The notes beneath the pieces are model-generated. The model did not search any database and was not told the DNA's origin. It saw only the letters and a program-made list of their open reading frames with translations. DNA of 64,000 nt, taken from Limnephilus marmoratus. Lineage: Eukaryota > Arthropoda > Insecta > Trichoptera > Limnephilidae. The position numbers and the translations under genes are program-made. Positions 45,101-55,782 of the stretch are shown here, in pieces. Numbering within the stretch: position 1 is the first letter of the stretch; the number at the start of each line of letters is the position of its first letter. The stretch lies in assembly GCA_917880885.1 (NCBI GenBank), contig OU862917.1, positions 52,622,727-52,686,726 of the forward strand, read 5' to 3'.

Positions 45101-45701
45101 TAATTTATAAAAAAAGCTCAAAACAAACTTACATTACGCAAACTTATGTAAAAACTTAAGCGTATATGATACCCTCGTAACATTTCGTAATCTGTCAAAA
45201 TGTGTTTATTTTTACATCGCAAGATGGCACTAGGGGTGTCTTCCCAGATTTCAAAAGGTCAACATTATACTTGCGTTATGATTGTTATGAACATCCAAGC
45301 ACAGTATTTTTAAATATCGAAGTAAAAAACAAACTAATAACAAAGTGTGGTTTGTTTATGGAACTTATTACGTTGGTAGAATATTTAGTATGATCCTTTT
45401 TATAAATGTTTCATAATTTGCTTGTTCATGGTCCTTTCAAATGGTCCTTTCATCGTTTCCATAATAAACAACGTTTGGAATCTCGTGGTTAACATTTGGA
45501 GTCGATTTAATGAAGTTTTTTTTTTTTAAATTTAACTTCTAAATATTCAGTCGTTAATTGATTTTAAACTATATTTTCTAGAATTCATCATTATTATTAC
45601 TATCCCCAAATTGGAAACGTATATTTGATAGAATATCTATACATATTAATAACATCATTAATAATATTGACTTCGAGAAATAAAATAAAGTTTATTTTTT
45701 A
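45101..45701. other. No recognisable gene or repeat
   Basis: AT-rich. A 63-codon plus frame at 45202-45393 has no known match. Confidence 0.3.
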
Positions 45702-46030
45702 TCTATATACTAGCTGGTACCCGGCATGCATTGCTATGCCATTTAATAAAGAAATCATTTCTCCCTTCGCGTCCTTTCCCATTCGTCCCGTTCACCTTCC
45801 TCCTCCCCTTCCTCTCCCGCGTCCCCTTCCCCTCTCACGTTCCCGCTCATTCTCCTCCTCCACCTTCCCTCTCCTCACTCTACCCCCCCTTCCCCCGTCC
45901 CGCGAACCCCCCTCCCGAGTTCCCCTCCCCCCTCCCGTATTCGACCAACACACATCAGCTACTAGCCAGTACCTTGGCAAATCAAAACCCGAGTCGGGGG
46001 GGGCGGGGGTTGTCGAACTTTGAAACAATG
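45702..46030 (+). mobile_element. Retroposon head with long C/T tract
   Basis: TATCTATATACTAGCTGGTA then CCCGGCATGCATTGCTATGC matches the start of the retroposon at 3065. From about 45764 to 45940 nearly every base is C or T, an expanded version of the C/T-rich middle of the other copies. Frames through this tract are compositional artefacts. Confidence 0.55.
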
Positions 46031-46269
46031 TAAGCAGTCAAATTATTCGAATAATCACATTTACACAAGTACGCAGTCACCTGATATGTAACACTAATCC
46101 TCGAAATGGCTCGAAAAACGTGTGAGTTCGTGCACGAAGCGGCAACACCGCACAAACTAAGTAGGGATAGATTGCGTCAAATCTGACAGTTGAATCGTTT
46201 ATTAGGGAGAAAAATTAATCTGAAAATACCGAACCGAAACCGAACAAGGTGCTAAAATACCTGGCAACC

Positions 46270-46860
46270 CTGGCTACTACAGTGATTATCGGCGTTCCGT
46301 TCTCGTCAACATCGCCGCTTTGAATAGCCAGTTTTTTTCTTCGTCGGCTTCCGCAGTCATACTGGTAAATTTGGTTTTCTCCCACCATTCACAAACCTTC
46401 AATGGCATTATCCATATTCAGCAACAGATAAGGACTGAACTTCAATGGTGGCACATAACTCTTTCATGCCCGAATAACCCAATCCTATGCTCATTATTCC
46501 CGATACAAAAGATTCGTTGATGCCAATACCTTCTTATAGGCTTTCGGACGTTTTTAGTTTAAAAGTTTTACCACATAAAACGCATTTTAAATTAAAAGTA
46601 GAGTTCAAACCATTTATATTTTCTGAGGTAATTCGTAAGTGCTCTAAATTGCAGTTAAAAAGGGAATCATGTTGACTAATACATTGGAGTTGCTTAAAAA
46701 ATAATCAAATTGTACTACTCTCCGCCCTTCTATTAAAATATCATCGCTTTCTTCTATCACCTCTTCAATAGTAAGCTCCTGCTCCGATTCTTCACAGATC
46801 CATCATTGGTCTTCGGTCATAGGTAATTTTGCCAAAGAATTGCTATTTTTTTGCTTCTAA
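46270..46860 (-). pseudogene. Mutator-like transposase-domain remnant
   Basis: Minus-strand reading with a few stops and shifts gives EVIEESDDILIEGRRVVQFD then YFLSNS, LEHLRITSENINGLNSTFN, LKCVLCGKTFKLK, GINESFVSGIMSIGLGYS and LAIQSGDVDENGTPIITVVA. This order (GRR-hydrophobic-F-YF, a Cx2C knuckle, GxVDxxGxP) resembles a metazoan Mutator-like transposase domain. It breaks off before the usual W..RSY block. Termini were not identified. Confidence 0.5.
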
Positions 46861-47015
46861 ACAATGTAGAAATAAAAACTGATTACCATGCTATTCAATC
46901 TGATTTTGAGATTATTAGTGTAAATTTTAGTAAAATACAAACCGACTATTATCACGATATTGGGAACACGCGTCATAAAAATCATAAAAAGTAAAAAAAA
47001 ATCTCACCCTTCGAC

Positions 47016-47534
47016 AATATATTTGGTAAATATTTCCCTAACGAGTAGTCCACGCTCAAAACACACTTTAAAAAATTAAAACAAATTGTACTAGGTAGAT
47101 TAGAGTTAGTATTAAGTAATTTATTAACCGGAATTGAAAATATTGCATTTTGATGGTTATTTTGTTATCTCTAAAAACGCGAAATGTCATTTCGTCTCGC
47201 GTAATTTTTCGTGTTTATGAAACCGAACAAAATAATGATTAATAAAATTCATCATTTCCGAAGATTACAATTCGTACTTATTTTGACAGAAAGTGATTTT
47301 TTCTTTTAAACATGCGTATTTCATTTCCATAATTAACATGGCGGTCCTTGAAAAATGACATTTCGCATTTTTTAAATTAAAAAAAAAAAAAAAAAAAATT
47401 GAAACGCAATATTTTTCAATTCCGGTTACTGAATTACTTATTACTAACCATTATCTACCTAGTACAATTTGTTTTATTTTTTTAATGTGTGTTTTGAGCG
47501 TGGAATCGATATGGAAATATTTACCATATATTTA
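47016..47534. mobile_element. Fold-back element with about 180-bp arms
   Basis: The left arm includes TTTGGTAAATATTTCCC, CCACGCTCAAAACACAC, ACAAATTGTACTAGGTAGAT, AACCGGAATTGAAAA and GCGAAATGTCATTT. All recur inverted at 47352-47534 with modest divergence. A poly(A) run of about 20 lies in the right arm only. The spacer is about 160 bp. Non-coding. Confidence 0.8.
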
Positions 47535-47802
47535 ATGAGGGCTAACGCAGTGCATGTAACAAGTGTTCCGATATATTAGGAATAAATGTAAATAGGTTAT
47601 GAGAAATCGCCTTTTCAAACTTTGACATCTCGTATCTCAGAACAAGTTGTGAAGTTAGAACCCTATCCAAATGAGGTGACGAATAGTAATTGCGAGATAT
47701 AGACTACCATAGTACAGGCATTTGCCTTGGTAGTCGAAAACCATGTAAAACAAACTGCAACAAACAAAATTAATAAAGAAAAAAAAAAATGAAGTCCAAT
47801 AG

Positions 47803-48105
47803 GAAGATGCTCCGAGGAACTAGCATCATTGATCCCTTCGGCACCGGCGCATAGTCGGGAAACACGCCAAACGCGTGCCCAACATTTGTACAAGGTTGAT
47901 ATTTGTCACATGAGAACGGGTCGTTTCTTCGACTCGTTCTTGTGTTCAACAGCTCGGCTGTGGAATGATTTGCCGGCCTCTGTGTTTCCTCCTTCCTACA
48001 ACATGGGTCTCTTCAAGACCAATGTTCATTCCTTCCTCTCCTCAAAAAGACCCTCCACACAGCATCCCAGATGACATATGTGTGGAGTTAATGTAAAAAA
48101 AAAAG
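47803..48105 (+). pseudogene. LINE-B copy 3, inner hairpin deleted
   Basis: Almost identical to 37735-38062. It starts at GGAAGATGCTCCGAGGAACT and encodes the last 80-90 residues up to KRPSTQHPR. In the 3' UTR GATGACATA is joined to TGTGTGGAG, removing the complete inner stem-loop plus two bases of the outer arm. Poly(A) follows normally. Confidence 0.9.
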
Positions 48106-48109
48106 TATA

Positions 48110-51100
48110 AAAGTACATTTTCGAGAGTAGTGGCTGATGAACCAATAATAATATCCTAGTACAATCTTCAAGTTGAAGTTGTATTTATTACCAAACACCG
48201 CGTACATAATGTACCTACGACAAATGTTTGGCGAGCGAAATGCCCGGATAAGCTAATACCCATATTCCGAAAGACGCCACGAGCCACGATACGTATATTA
48301 TAGCTGTGTGTGTGTACGCAGCCCAATGAATTCTCACACACATACTTGCAAAACGTGCGCATCGCCACATACGTGAACAACGTACTAACCGTTTTCGGAC
48401 CTGCAACGCACTTTAAACGTTATGTTTTCAATGATTGAAGCAAATATGGCGGTCGAAAAGAAACATTTTGACAGATTTACACCAAAAAAGTGAATTTTCG
48501 AGTACCTACTGTTTTTGTAGCTTGCTGAGATTATTGCAATGCTTCGAGTGTATCGGTATTCTATATTTAGAGGCATAAATGAAACATTTTGATGGCATTT
48601 TCAAAATATATACGTTATTAAACGAGGAGCGTACAGTTTCACCGCCTGTCAACGGGAGATCCTAGCCCGGAATGAATAAAAAGCTCGAACTGTGTAAGAA
48701 TTTGGTGTAAAATGAAGTATTTATTTAATTGTTAATATCCACAGATATCATAACGATAATAAGAGGCCGTAATTCTACAGATGTATGTATTATGTAAATA
48801 TTTTAAATTTAAAATATTGTGTAAAATCATTATTAATGCGACAATCATAGATTTAAGTTTAAAAAATGGGTTGTATGGTGTATCCATAGACATCCAAATG
48901 GATAGACAAGCAATTACAGATGAGGGGTAAAACCAAACTATGAAGAGCGAAGAGGGGAAAGATGACTGTCATTCGTTGAACAATCAATCTGACAGTATAT
49001 AGGCATCTCGCATTACAATATCACCATTTAGTTCTTAAAAGCAAAATCTGCTTTGAATGAATAGACCTTTTTACATGGGAGCGCGAATTGCTAGCCACGT
49101 TCAAAACATATTTGCTAAGGCCAAATGCTCGCCCCAAAAAGACTCGCGCCAATACACATATCAATATTTTGTTACCGTGTTTAGTTAAAACACTTTTACA
49201 AATGTTTCATAATTTACTTACCCCTGTAACCAGCGACGAGCACATTGGAGTACCGCCCACATTAGCTATGTACACATTGATACGTAGATATATTGTATAG
49301 CACAAGCTGCCGTTATTTCGTTAAATGTATGGATATCAGCTTCTCGCTGTTCACGGCAAGAATGATGACGTCACACATTTTAGATTCAAGCGAGGCTATA
49401 TCCCCTCCCCATGGAGCGAGCCGGTTCCAAGGAGGAGCTACAGCCGGCGCCATGTGGAGGGGGAAATAATACGTTTTTATCACTTAGGGCAGGTCCAGAT
49501 ATATTCATATGTCCGTGGGTGTATCAATGTTTTTATTTTTCATGGTCAAATGCCTACATCAATTACAAAAAAAAATAAGCAGATTGAAAAATAAAGGTCC
49601 ATTATTTGGTAACAAAAAATATCAAGTCCGAGAATGACACATGAAAGGTAGTATTAAGCCGTTTTAGAGAGCCGTTTTTCAGAAAATAACCATTCTGCCC
49701 CTATAACACACTCTTAAGACATTTCTTACCTTTGATGTTAAATTTTCAGCGCTACGGGCCTAGAATATAATAAGCAATACCTCGAAAGAGAAAGAAACAT
49801 TACTACGAATTATCGTAAAAGCGCTGCAGTACAAAGATGATTTATGTGCCGTTCAACAATACAAAATCAACGACATAGTAGGAGCTTTGTGTGTGAAATT
49901 TAAATGGACATAAAACGAACGCGGTCCGGGCGTTAGGGGGGCCGGCTTTATGATGTGGGCTGACGCTGAATGGGAAAAAGTGATAAAACATATAATTAGG
50001 ACCTAATGGTTTGTATTTTGTCCCTATAATTCAATATTTTAATAAACAGCGAGCGTTAAAGAAAGATTTATTATGGAAATGTCTTCGGGTTCCCACGACC
50101 GTGTTTAATTGATTAGCGTGTCGTTACGCTGTGTTAAGCTTTAAATATAATATACATGTTAAGTCTGTAAGAAGTCTGAAGTAATTCCAATATCTACCCT
50201 ATCTCATACATTTGCCCGGAGTTTGAACATTGTAAGTAAATAATACGAAACCAATAATGAGAAATATGCTGCAGTCAATTTTTTATATCGCTTTTTTGTG
50301 ACCGTGAAGTAAATTCTAAAATAAGTTCAGAACCCAAAGGTTCTTTATCAACTGAATTCTAATAAAATCATATAATGAAATACGATTTGATAATACTATA
50401 GCCGAGAGCGGTCCTGCCCCGGTGAGACTGGAATATCAGAGGGCACTGATTTGTTAGGAGCCGTTCTCTGAGAATGGGAAGGACGTTGGAGTTCGATCGA
50501 TATACATGGCAACCTAAGAAGCCAATACATATTGGAATTTAGGATGGGCAGGAAGAAAGGGTTTGTTTTTTTATTATATTCTACAACAAGGAAAACCACT
50601 TGAAAGGAGCAAACACCCAGAAGCAGTTAAAACGCGTCTGCCGCGCCGCGAAACACAACTCTATCACGGTGATCAAATTATGTAATGGAATATAATTAAA
50701 TTGATACACACTGCCCATGTAATGTATTTGTGTTAATTTTTTAATTTTATACATTGATACAAAACTCGGCTTAGCCAATAAAATAATAATAATATAAGAG
50801 GCTTTACTTGGGGGGGAAACATTTACAAACTATATTAGTCAAATATTCGATGTTGTCACGATTTTGATTCGCCAGTTCTAATTCCCGATCAATCGCATGT
50901 AATCTTGTTTTAACAGCCCGCAGATCTACAGATATTTAATTCATCAGATGTTTTTTTTTAATGAAGTACAGCTAGTGATATGTATGTATAACGTAAATTA
51001 AATCATCCACCATAAAATCAGATCGCAATTAGAAGAAATGATTATATTTATATACAACTGGATCAGTAGTAGCAGCGATAAGAGAACGAGTCTTCGAGTG

Positions 51101-51192
51101 GATGGCATCGAAAGAAGAGCAAAAAATCTTCGGATAAAAAATACTTGAGTAATGTACAATGGATGAAATGGTTAACGAGCTCTTCGAGACAC
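48110..51192. other. No recognisable gene or repeat
   Basis: About 3 kb, the longest plain stretch. It includes a perfect CRE-like TGACGTCA at 49368-49375 in a less AT-rich patch (49330-49470), but no gene model could be built on either strand. Confidence 0.35.
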
Positions 51193-51632
51193 TAACGGCC
51201 GCTGTTACCAACTTTTCGATCGTTATCTAAGTTCTAATCTTAGTTTTTGATTAGCCAAGCGATTTTTAAGCATTTTTTAGGGAACGTTCGATTCGCGTTG
51301 TTACCAATCATTTTTTCGTTGAAAATCTTAAGTGGCCCCACACACTACCGCACACTACCATAGACAATAAAATGACGTCAAATTAAAAACTTTCTATGTT
51401 AAATTAATATTAAAAAGTTAATTATTGTAGCTCTTATTAATACACATTATTTCTTTTAAATACCGTTATTCATAAACTGGTATTTCATATTTTTTAAACA
51501 AACGTATATAATATTTTAAAAATAAAGTGACCACTTTGACTTGAACGGTACACAATCGGTAATTCCCATTTGTTTTGGCGGATCGGCGTAAGTTTTTTCT
51601 CCGTGCGTTAGCAAGTAAACAAACTTTTTAAA

Positions 51633-53366
51633 ATGGAAAATAAAACAAAGCGTGCCAAGAACTTTACACCAAATGATAAGATGAGGCTAGTAGAGCTCGT
51701 CACAGCATCGCCGATACTGTTATCAAAATCAACGGGCGGTCCCAATTACTTATTATACACGAGATTAAAGGATGCCGCTTGGAACCAAATTTTAACACAA
51801 TTCAACAGCGGAAGCTCATCTCAACGGTATGTGATATAATATTGTGTCTTCTTCAAATTCATATGAAATTAACAAGCTGATAAGATTGACTGTCACTTTG
51901 TCCCTCAATTCTGTTTCGTGCCTCGTGTTTTGAAAACAAATGGTATGTGCACGTTCGAATGAGAATATATATCATGACGCTAATGCGAATGATAGAAGTC
52001 GGGGATGCCCGAAGAAGACATGGTACGATCAAGTGAACCAAATACTTGAGTCGGGCCATGTGAAGAGTCATATAACCAAAGTGAGTAGGTATGAGACGAT
52101 GCTTGAATGTCAATGAGGCCAAATTGTTTCTTCTAATCTTTTAAATCATTGCAGATCCCTCGTGGCTCTCAAAAAAGCATGGGACAATTTAAAAAGAGAA
52201 GCTCGAATGCAAAGGGCAAGCGTCCGTTGCCATGTATTTGGTACTGGGGGGGGGCCCAGCCAAGATATTGAGGACCCTGTGCTGCTGAAGGTGGAAGCAG
52301 CACTCGGAATAAGTTCTTCCGGGCTGGGAAGCCAGTAAGTTTAAATATTTTTATTTTTTACTCTATTTTATTGGCCATTACATACGAATATTAAAAATTA
52401 TATAGTATTATACATAAATGAACTGCCTCAGTAATAATCAGATGTGGTGGTTAGTACCAGAATTTCTGCACTGGAATAAATCCCGACTTGCAGTATAAAG
52501 ATGGTTTGTGCATGTAGAGCATGTACATGTTTGTACATGGAGGCGAAGGCAAAGGCCCAAGCAGATGTCACAGCGGAACTACTTACTACGCAAGCCGCCC
52601 AAGCCAAAAAACAACTGGAAATGTTAGAAGAGGAGAGACTCGGAAAGAAAGAGGAGAGGCTCGCGAAGGCAGCTGAATCGGCCATTCGGCAAGAAATACT
52701 AAAAGAACAACTGGTGATTGCAAGGTTGGAGAGGGAAGCCAAGGAGATTAGCCTAAAGAAATTACAAAGTGGTAATTGTTTTGTTTACTTATTATTTTTA
52801 TTTAAATATTCATCAATCTTAACATCATGTCCATTAAACCATTCTACTCTAAAGCAATACTTATTTATATTAAATATAGAAAACACAAGAAATAACAAGT
52901 AACACACATATTAGATCTCAGGGTCAAAAACATACCTATCAAGCGACTACGAGTAGTTCTCATACATACATATTATTTGCAATAATGTCTCTTGTTAAAT
53001 TTGCAATGTTCCCCGCATTGTTTAATTCTGCCACATTGTTTGGAACATCGTCAACGCCGTTGATCCAATCTTGTGGATGTTCCTCCCCACGATTGATACA
53101 TATGTTGTGAAGAACTCCACATGCGACTATGACTGCCAATGTGGTGTTAAGGTTTAGTCGCAGGCCGTTTGATAATACAGGAAATCTCCTTTTCCATAAA
53201 CCGTACTGTCGTTCCACAACGTTTCTGGTTTTTATGTGAATCTCGTTGTATCTTTGTTGAACAGGTGTTTCAGGATTCCTATATGGTGTCATGAGATACG
53301 TCTGAAATAAAATATTAATATGTTTGTAATAATATTATACTGTTTTCTTTTTCAGAATGTCCTTAA
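51633..53366 (+). CDS. Harbinger Myb/SANT-like DNA-binding protein
   Basis: The exons I infer are 51633-51826, 52155-52334, 52518-52771 and 53356-53366, giving 212 aa with phases that fit at each GT-AG junction. Exons 1-2 carry the Myb/SANT-like (trihelix-type) domain: FTPNDKMRLVELV, then AAWNQILTQFNS, and ALKKAWDNLKREAR, followed by the family mark FGTGGGP and DPVLLKVEAALGI. Exon 3 is a long charged coiled coil (EEERLGKKEERLAKAAES). In PIF/Harbinger this protein binds subterminal DNA and carries the nuclease into the nucleus. Exon 3's acceptor at 52517 is chosen for phase. Its pyrimidine tract is poor, and exon 4 adds only a few residues. Confidence 0.85.
51939..52125 (+). pseudogene. LINE-D fragment in Harbinger intron 1
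   Basis: GATAGAAGTCGGGGATGCCC, ACATGGTACGATCAAGTG and TTGAGTCGGGCCATGTGAAG match LINE-D at 39.75-39.9 kb. It lies wholly within intron 1 of the Myb/SANT-like gene and leaves the splice sites intact. Confidence 0.8.
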
Positions 53367-55473
53367 AATCGAGCAACTGGAGCACCTGCGAATGTTGCAC
53401 GTTGAGATGTGCTTTCTTCATTTAATAATTTTATATAACTTTGTATGTTTTTAAACTTTTTTTACATTTCACATTACCCAATAACGTTTTTGTAATAATT
53501 AAATTAACGCCATCTGTGAACGCAGAGATTATAACGTACGTTCCTTACTGATTTTCAAGTTATTAGGAAAATCTTGTTTGAAAGTCATTAAAACTATGTA
53601 AACACTGAACCCAGTATTTTAAAAGTTATGTTATGCAAATGTCTTTTTTAAAAGACAAATAAACCTTTTTCTTACATTCCACGTTGCCAAATAAAAATTT
53701 TGTCATAATTAAATTAGCGCCATCTGTGAACGGAGAGATTATATCGTACATTCCCTACTGATTTTTCAAGTTATTAGGAAAATCTTGTTGAAAGTCATTA
53801 AAACTATGTAAACACTGAACCCAGTATTTTAAAAGTTATGCTATGCAAATGTCTTGTTTAACAGTCATTAATTAAATTTTTCTTACATTCCACATTGCTA
53901 AATAACTTTTTTGTAATAGTTAAATTATGAAAAGAGATTATAACGTATGTTCCTTGCTGATTTTTCAAGTTATGTTATGAAAATGTCTTGTTTGAAAGTC
54001 AAAAACTATGTAGACACTGAACACATTATTTTTAATGTTATTTTATGCAAATGTCTTGTTTAAAAGTCATTAAAACTATATAAAAACTGAACACAGTATT
54101 TTTTTCAATTATTTCCAGCTTTACCCTTCAAGGATGTTATAGGCCATTTAAAATAACAGAGAAAGGAAAGGTGAATTTAAATATATTAATTTTATTTAAA
54201 TGTGCATAATTCAGAATTGTATGGAAGATTGGATTCGAGTTCAGACTTTAGAAGAGATGAGATGTTGAATAGGGGGGAGGCAATTTTAAATAACGCTTGA
54301 TAGAAGAGAGGATATTTATTTAGAGAGCGACAATCAAAAAATATGTGATCTAGTTCCTACGTCTAAACCCTAGAATGTACAATCTGGGTAGTCAAGGACG
54401 TGAATTTTAAAAAGGTGGAAAGTAATGGAACAATTTACTGATGTTATACAAATCTTATTTGATTAAACATTAAAGTTGTGTGTGTAATACCTTTAATGGA
54501 TATCCGCTGTCTCCTACGAGTACCCCATTTGGGTATTGGCCTGTCTCAAACACCGCTTTGGCGCGGCAACCTTGAAAAATGAGTGAGTCATGCGTAGATC
54601 CTGGCCAATTGGCTACTATGTCCCTGATCCTCATTTTCGCATCCGATATTGTTTGTACATTTATCGAGAAGTATCCCTTCCGATTTCGAAAAGTTTCAGC
54701 TTCGGGCCCGCCTGTTGGAGAAAGTAGATGATTAACACAATACATAATTATACTTATGTGTAACTGTACAGAAAACAATGCAGGCACAACCAATACATGT
54801 ATTGGTTTATTTATGTGTAACATGTTTGGCACTTACCAACGGATTGGATTTTGATATGAGTGCAATCGATTGCACCTATCACGTTAGGGAATCCTGCAAC
54901 TTCGTAAAACTCCCTCTTCACAATCTCCACCTCCTGTCCTACTGGCAATTGAATGTGAAGAGGTCTCAAACTCGCCAAGGCGTAAGACACTTTTTTTACT
55001 ATTTTGCTGGTGGTAGATGGACTTATTTTGAAGAAGTCTCCATTTGTGATGTGGAAGCTCCCCGTCGCATAAAAGCGTAATGCTATCAGCAACTGATTGC
55101 ACGGTAAAATTGGGCAGTTTCTAAAAAGAAATAAGGTATAATAATATTAAATTGATAGAATAGAAAAGTTTTCAGATCTGACAAGATGTAAGGGCAAAAT
55201 ATTTCCCACATTGATCGCAAAAATGACACTTGCGTAAATAAAAACTTACCTTTCGCTTGTATAAGTTAGGTTCTCCTCAATTTGGTTTAAAATATAAAAA
55301 AAACATGTTTTCGTCATACGAAAACGGTCAAAAAAATCTTTGTTGTTTAATAGTTCGATGTAATTGACATCCACATCCTGTCGCCGCCTGTATAACCCGA
55401 TGTTTTCATCGATTACTTCCGCCCATTCCGCAATATCTATTATGTCTAAAATGTCTAAAACTTCTCTATCCAT
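52960..55473 (-). CDS. HARBI1-like Harbinger transposase (nuclease)
   Basis: Four minus-strand exons join in phase: 55473-55250, 55120-54837, 54711-54491 and 53301-52960, giving 356 aa, close to the usual length of about 350. The start is MDREVLDILD. Exon 2 holds the helix-turn-helix region (QLLIALRFYATGSFH, STTSKIVKKVS) and the first catalytic Asp in IGAIDCTHI (D160). Exon 3 has FRNRKGYFSINVQ, WPGSTHDS and GDSGYP (D237). Exon 4 has ETPVQQRYNEIHIKTRNVVE then RQYGLWKRRFP (E273). D237 and E273 are 35 residues apart, as in the family's DD35E core. All splice sites are GT-AG. The enzyme cuts and joins the element at TWA targets together with the Myb/SANT-like partner. Confidence 0.93.
53460..54095. 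repeat. Three tandem copies of a 211-bp unit in intron 3
   Basis: TTACATTTCACATTACCCAA (53461), TTACATTCCACGTTGCCAAA (53672) and TTACATTCCACATTGCTAAA (53883) start three diverged units. Each includes AACACTGAACCCAGTATTTT-type and ATGCAAATGTCTTGTTTAA-type blocks. They lie in the last intron of the nuclease gene. Confidence 0.85.
54215..54440 (-). pseudogene. LINE C-terminal remnant in Harbinger intron 3
   Basis: Minus reading gives HVLDYPDCTF, GLDVGTRSHIF, SSLLSSVI, NCLPPIQHLISSKV. This resembles the end of jockey/R1-type LINE proteins after a decayed zinc knuckle. Several stops are present. It interrupts no exon. Confidence 0.4.
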
Positions 55474-55782
55474 TTTATGAAAACGACAATAAACTGACAA
55501 ATGCAACACAAAAAACTGAAAGGAGCGCGAACCCGACTGTCATTTGTCAGAGTGACATTTGATCATTCGCGGTATTTTTCCACTCTGTGGACACTTTTTA
55601 TAACTAGTACGTTCCTTAGATTTATGCTTATGTAGCTAATCCAGCAGTCCGGCTGGCTTAGACTAAGCGGCTTGCTTAAGCGATGTTTGTGTGTTGGTAA
55701 CAGCGTAGTTGTGCATTAAGCAGTAATGAACCTTAGTTTCAGCTTAGAAGTTGATTAGTAGGATTGGTAACAACGGCCGTAA

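Larger units (their letters stand above)
51196..55779. mobile_element. Complete PIF/Harbinger DNA transposon, TSD TAA
   Basis: The left end CGGCCGCTGTTACCAA at 51196 and the right end, inverted, CGGCCGTTGTTACCAA ending at 55779 differ by one base. TAA flanks both (51193-51195, 55780-55782), the usual target duplication of the superfamily. GTTACCAA is repeated inside each end (51204 and 51300; on the opposite strand 55694 and 55764), likely binding sites. The 4584-bp body holds the two genes expected, a Myb/SANT-like protein and a HARBI1-like nuclease, convergent. Introns hold a LINE-D piece, a 211-bp tandem repeat and a LINE remnant. Confidence 0.93.

Noticed and set aside
45792..46033. Proline/arginine-rich proteins in three overlapping frames
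   Set aside because: The frames exist only because a pure C/T tract lacks stop codons. The tract belongs to a retroposon.
49368..49375. CRE-type promoter element (TGACGTCA)
   Set aside because: An isolated 8-mer without core promoter, start codon context or gene nearby is too weak to call.
51029..51192. Host exon interrupted by the Harbinger
   Set aside because: Frames up to the insertion point are short, and joining the flanks across TAA does not extend any of them convincingly.
54778..55080. Plus-strand frame across the Harbinger region
   Set aside because: It is the complement of nuclease exon 2, which is supported by catalytic motifs and splice phases on the minus strand.
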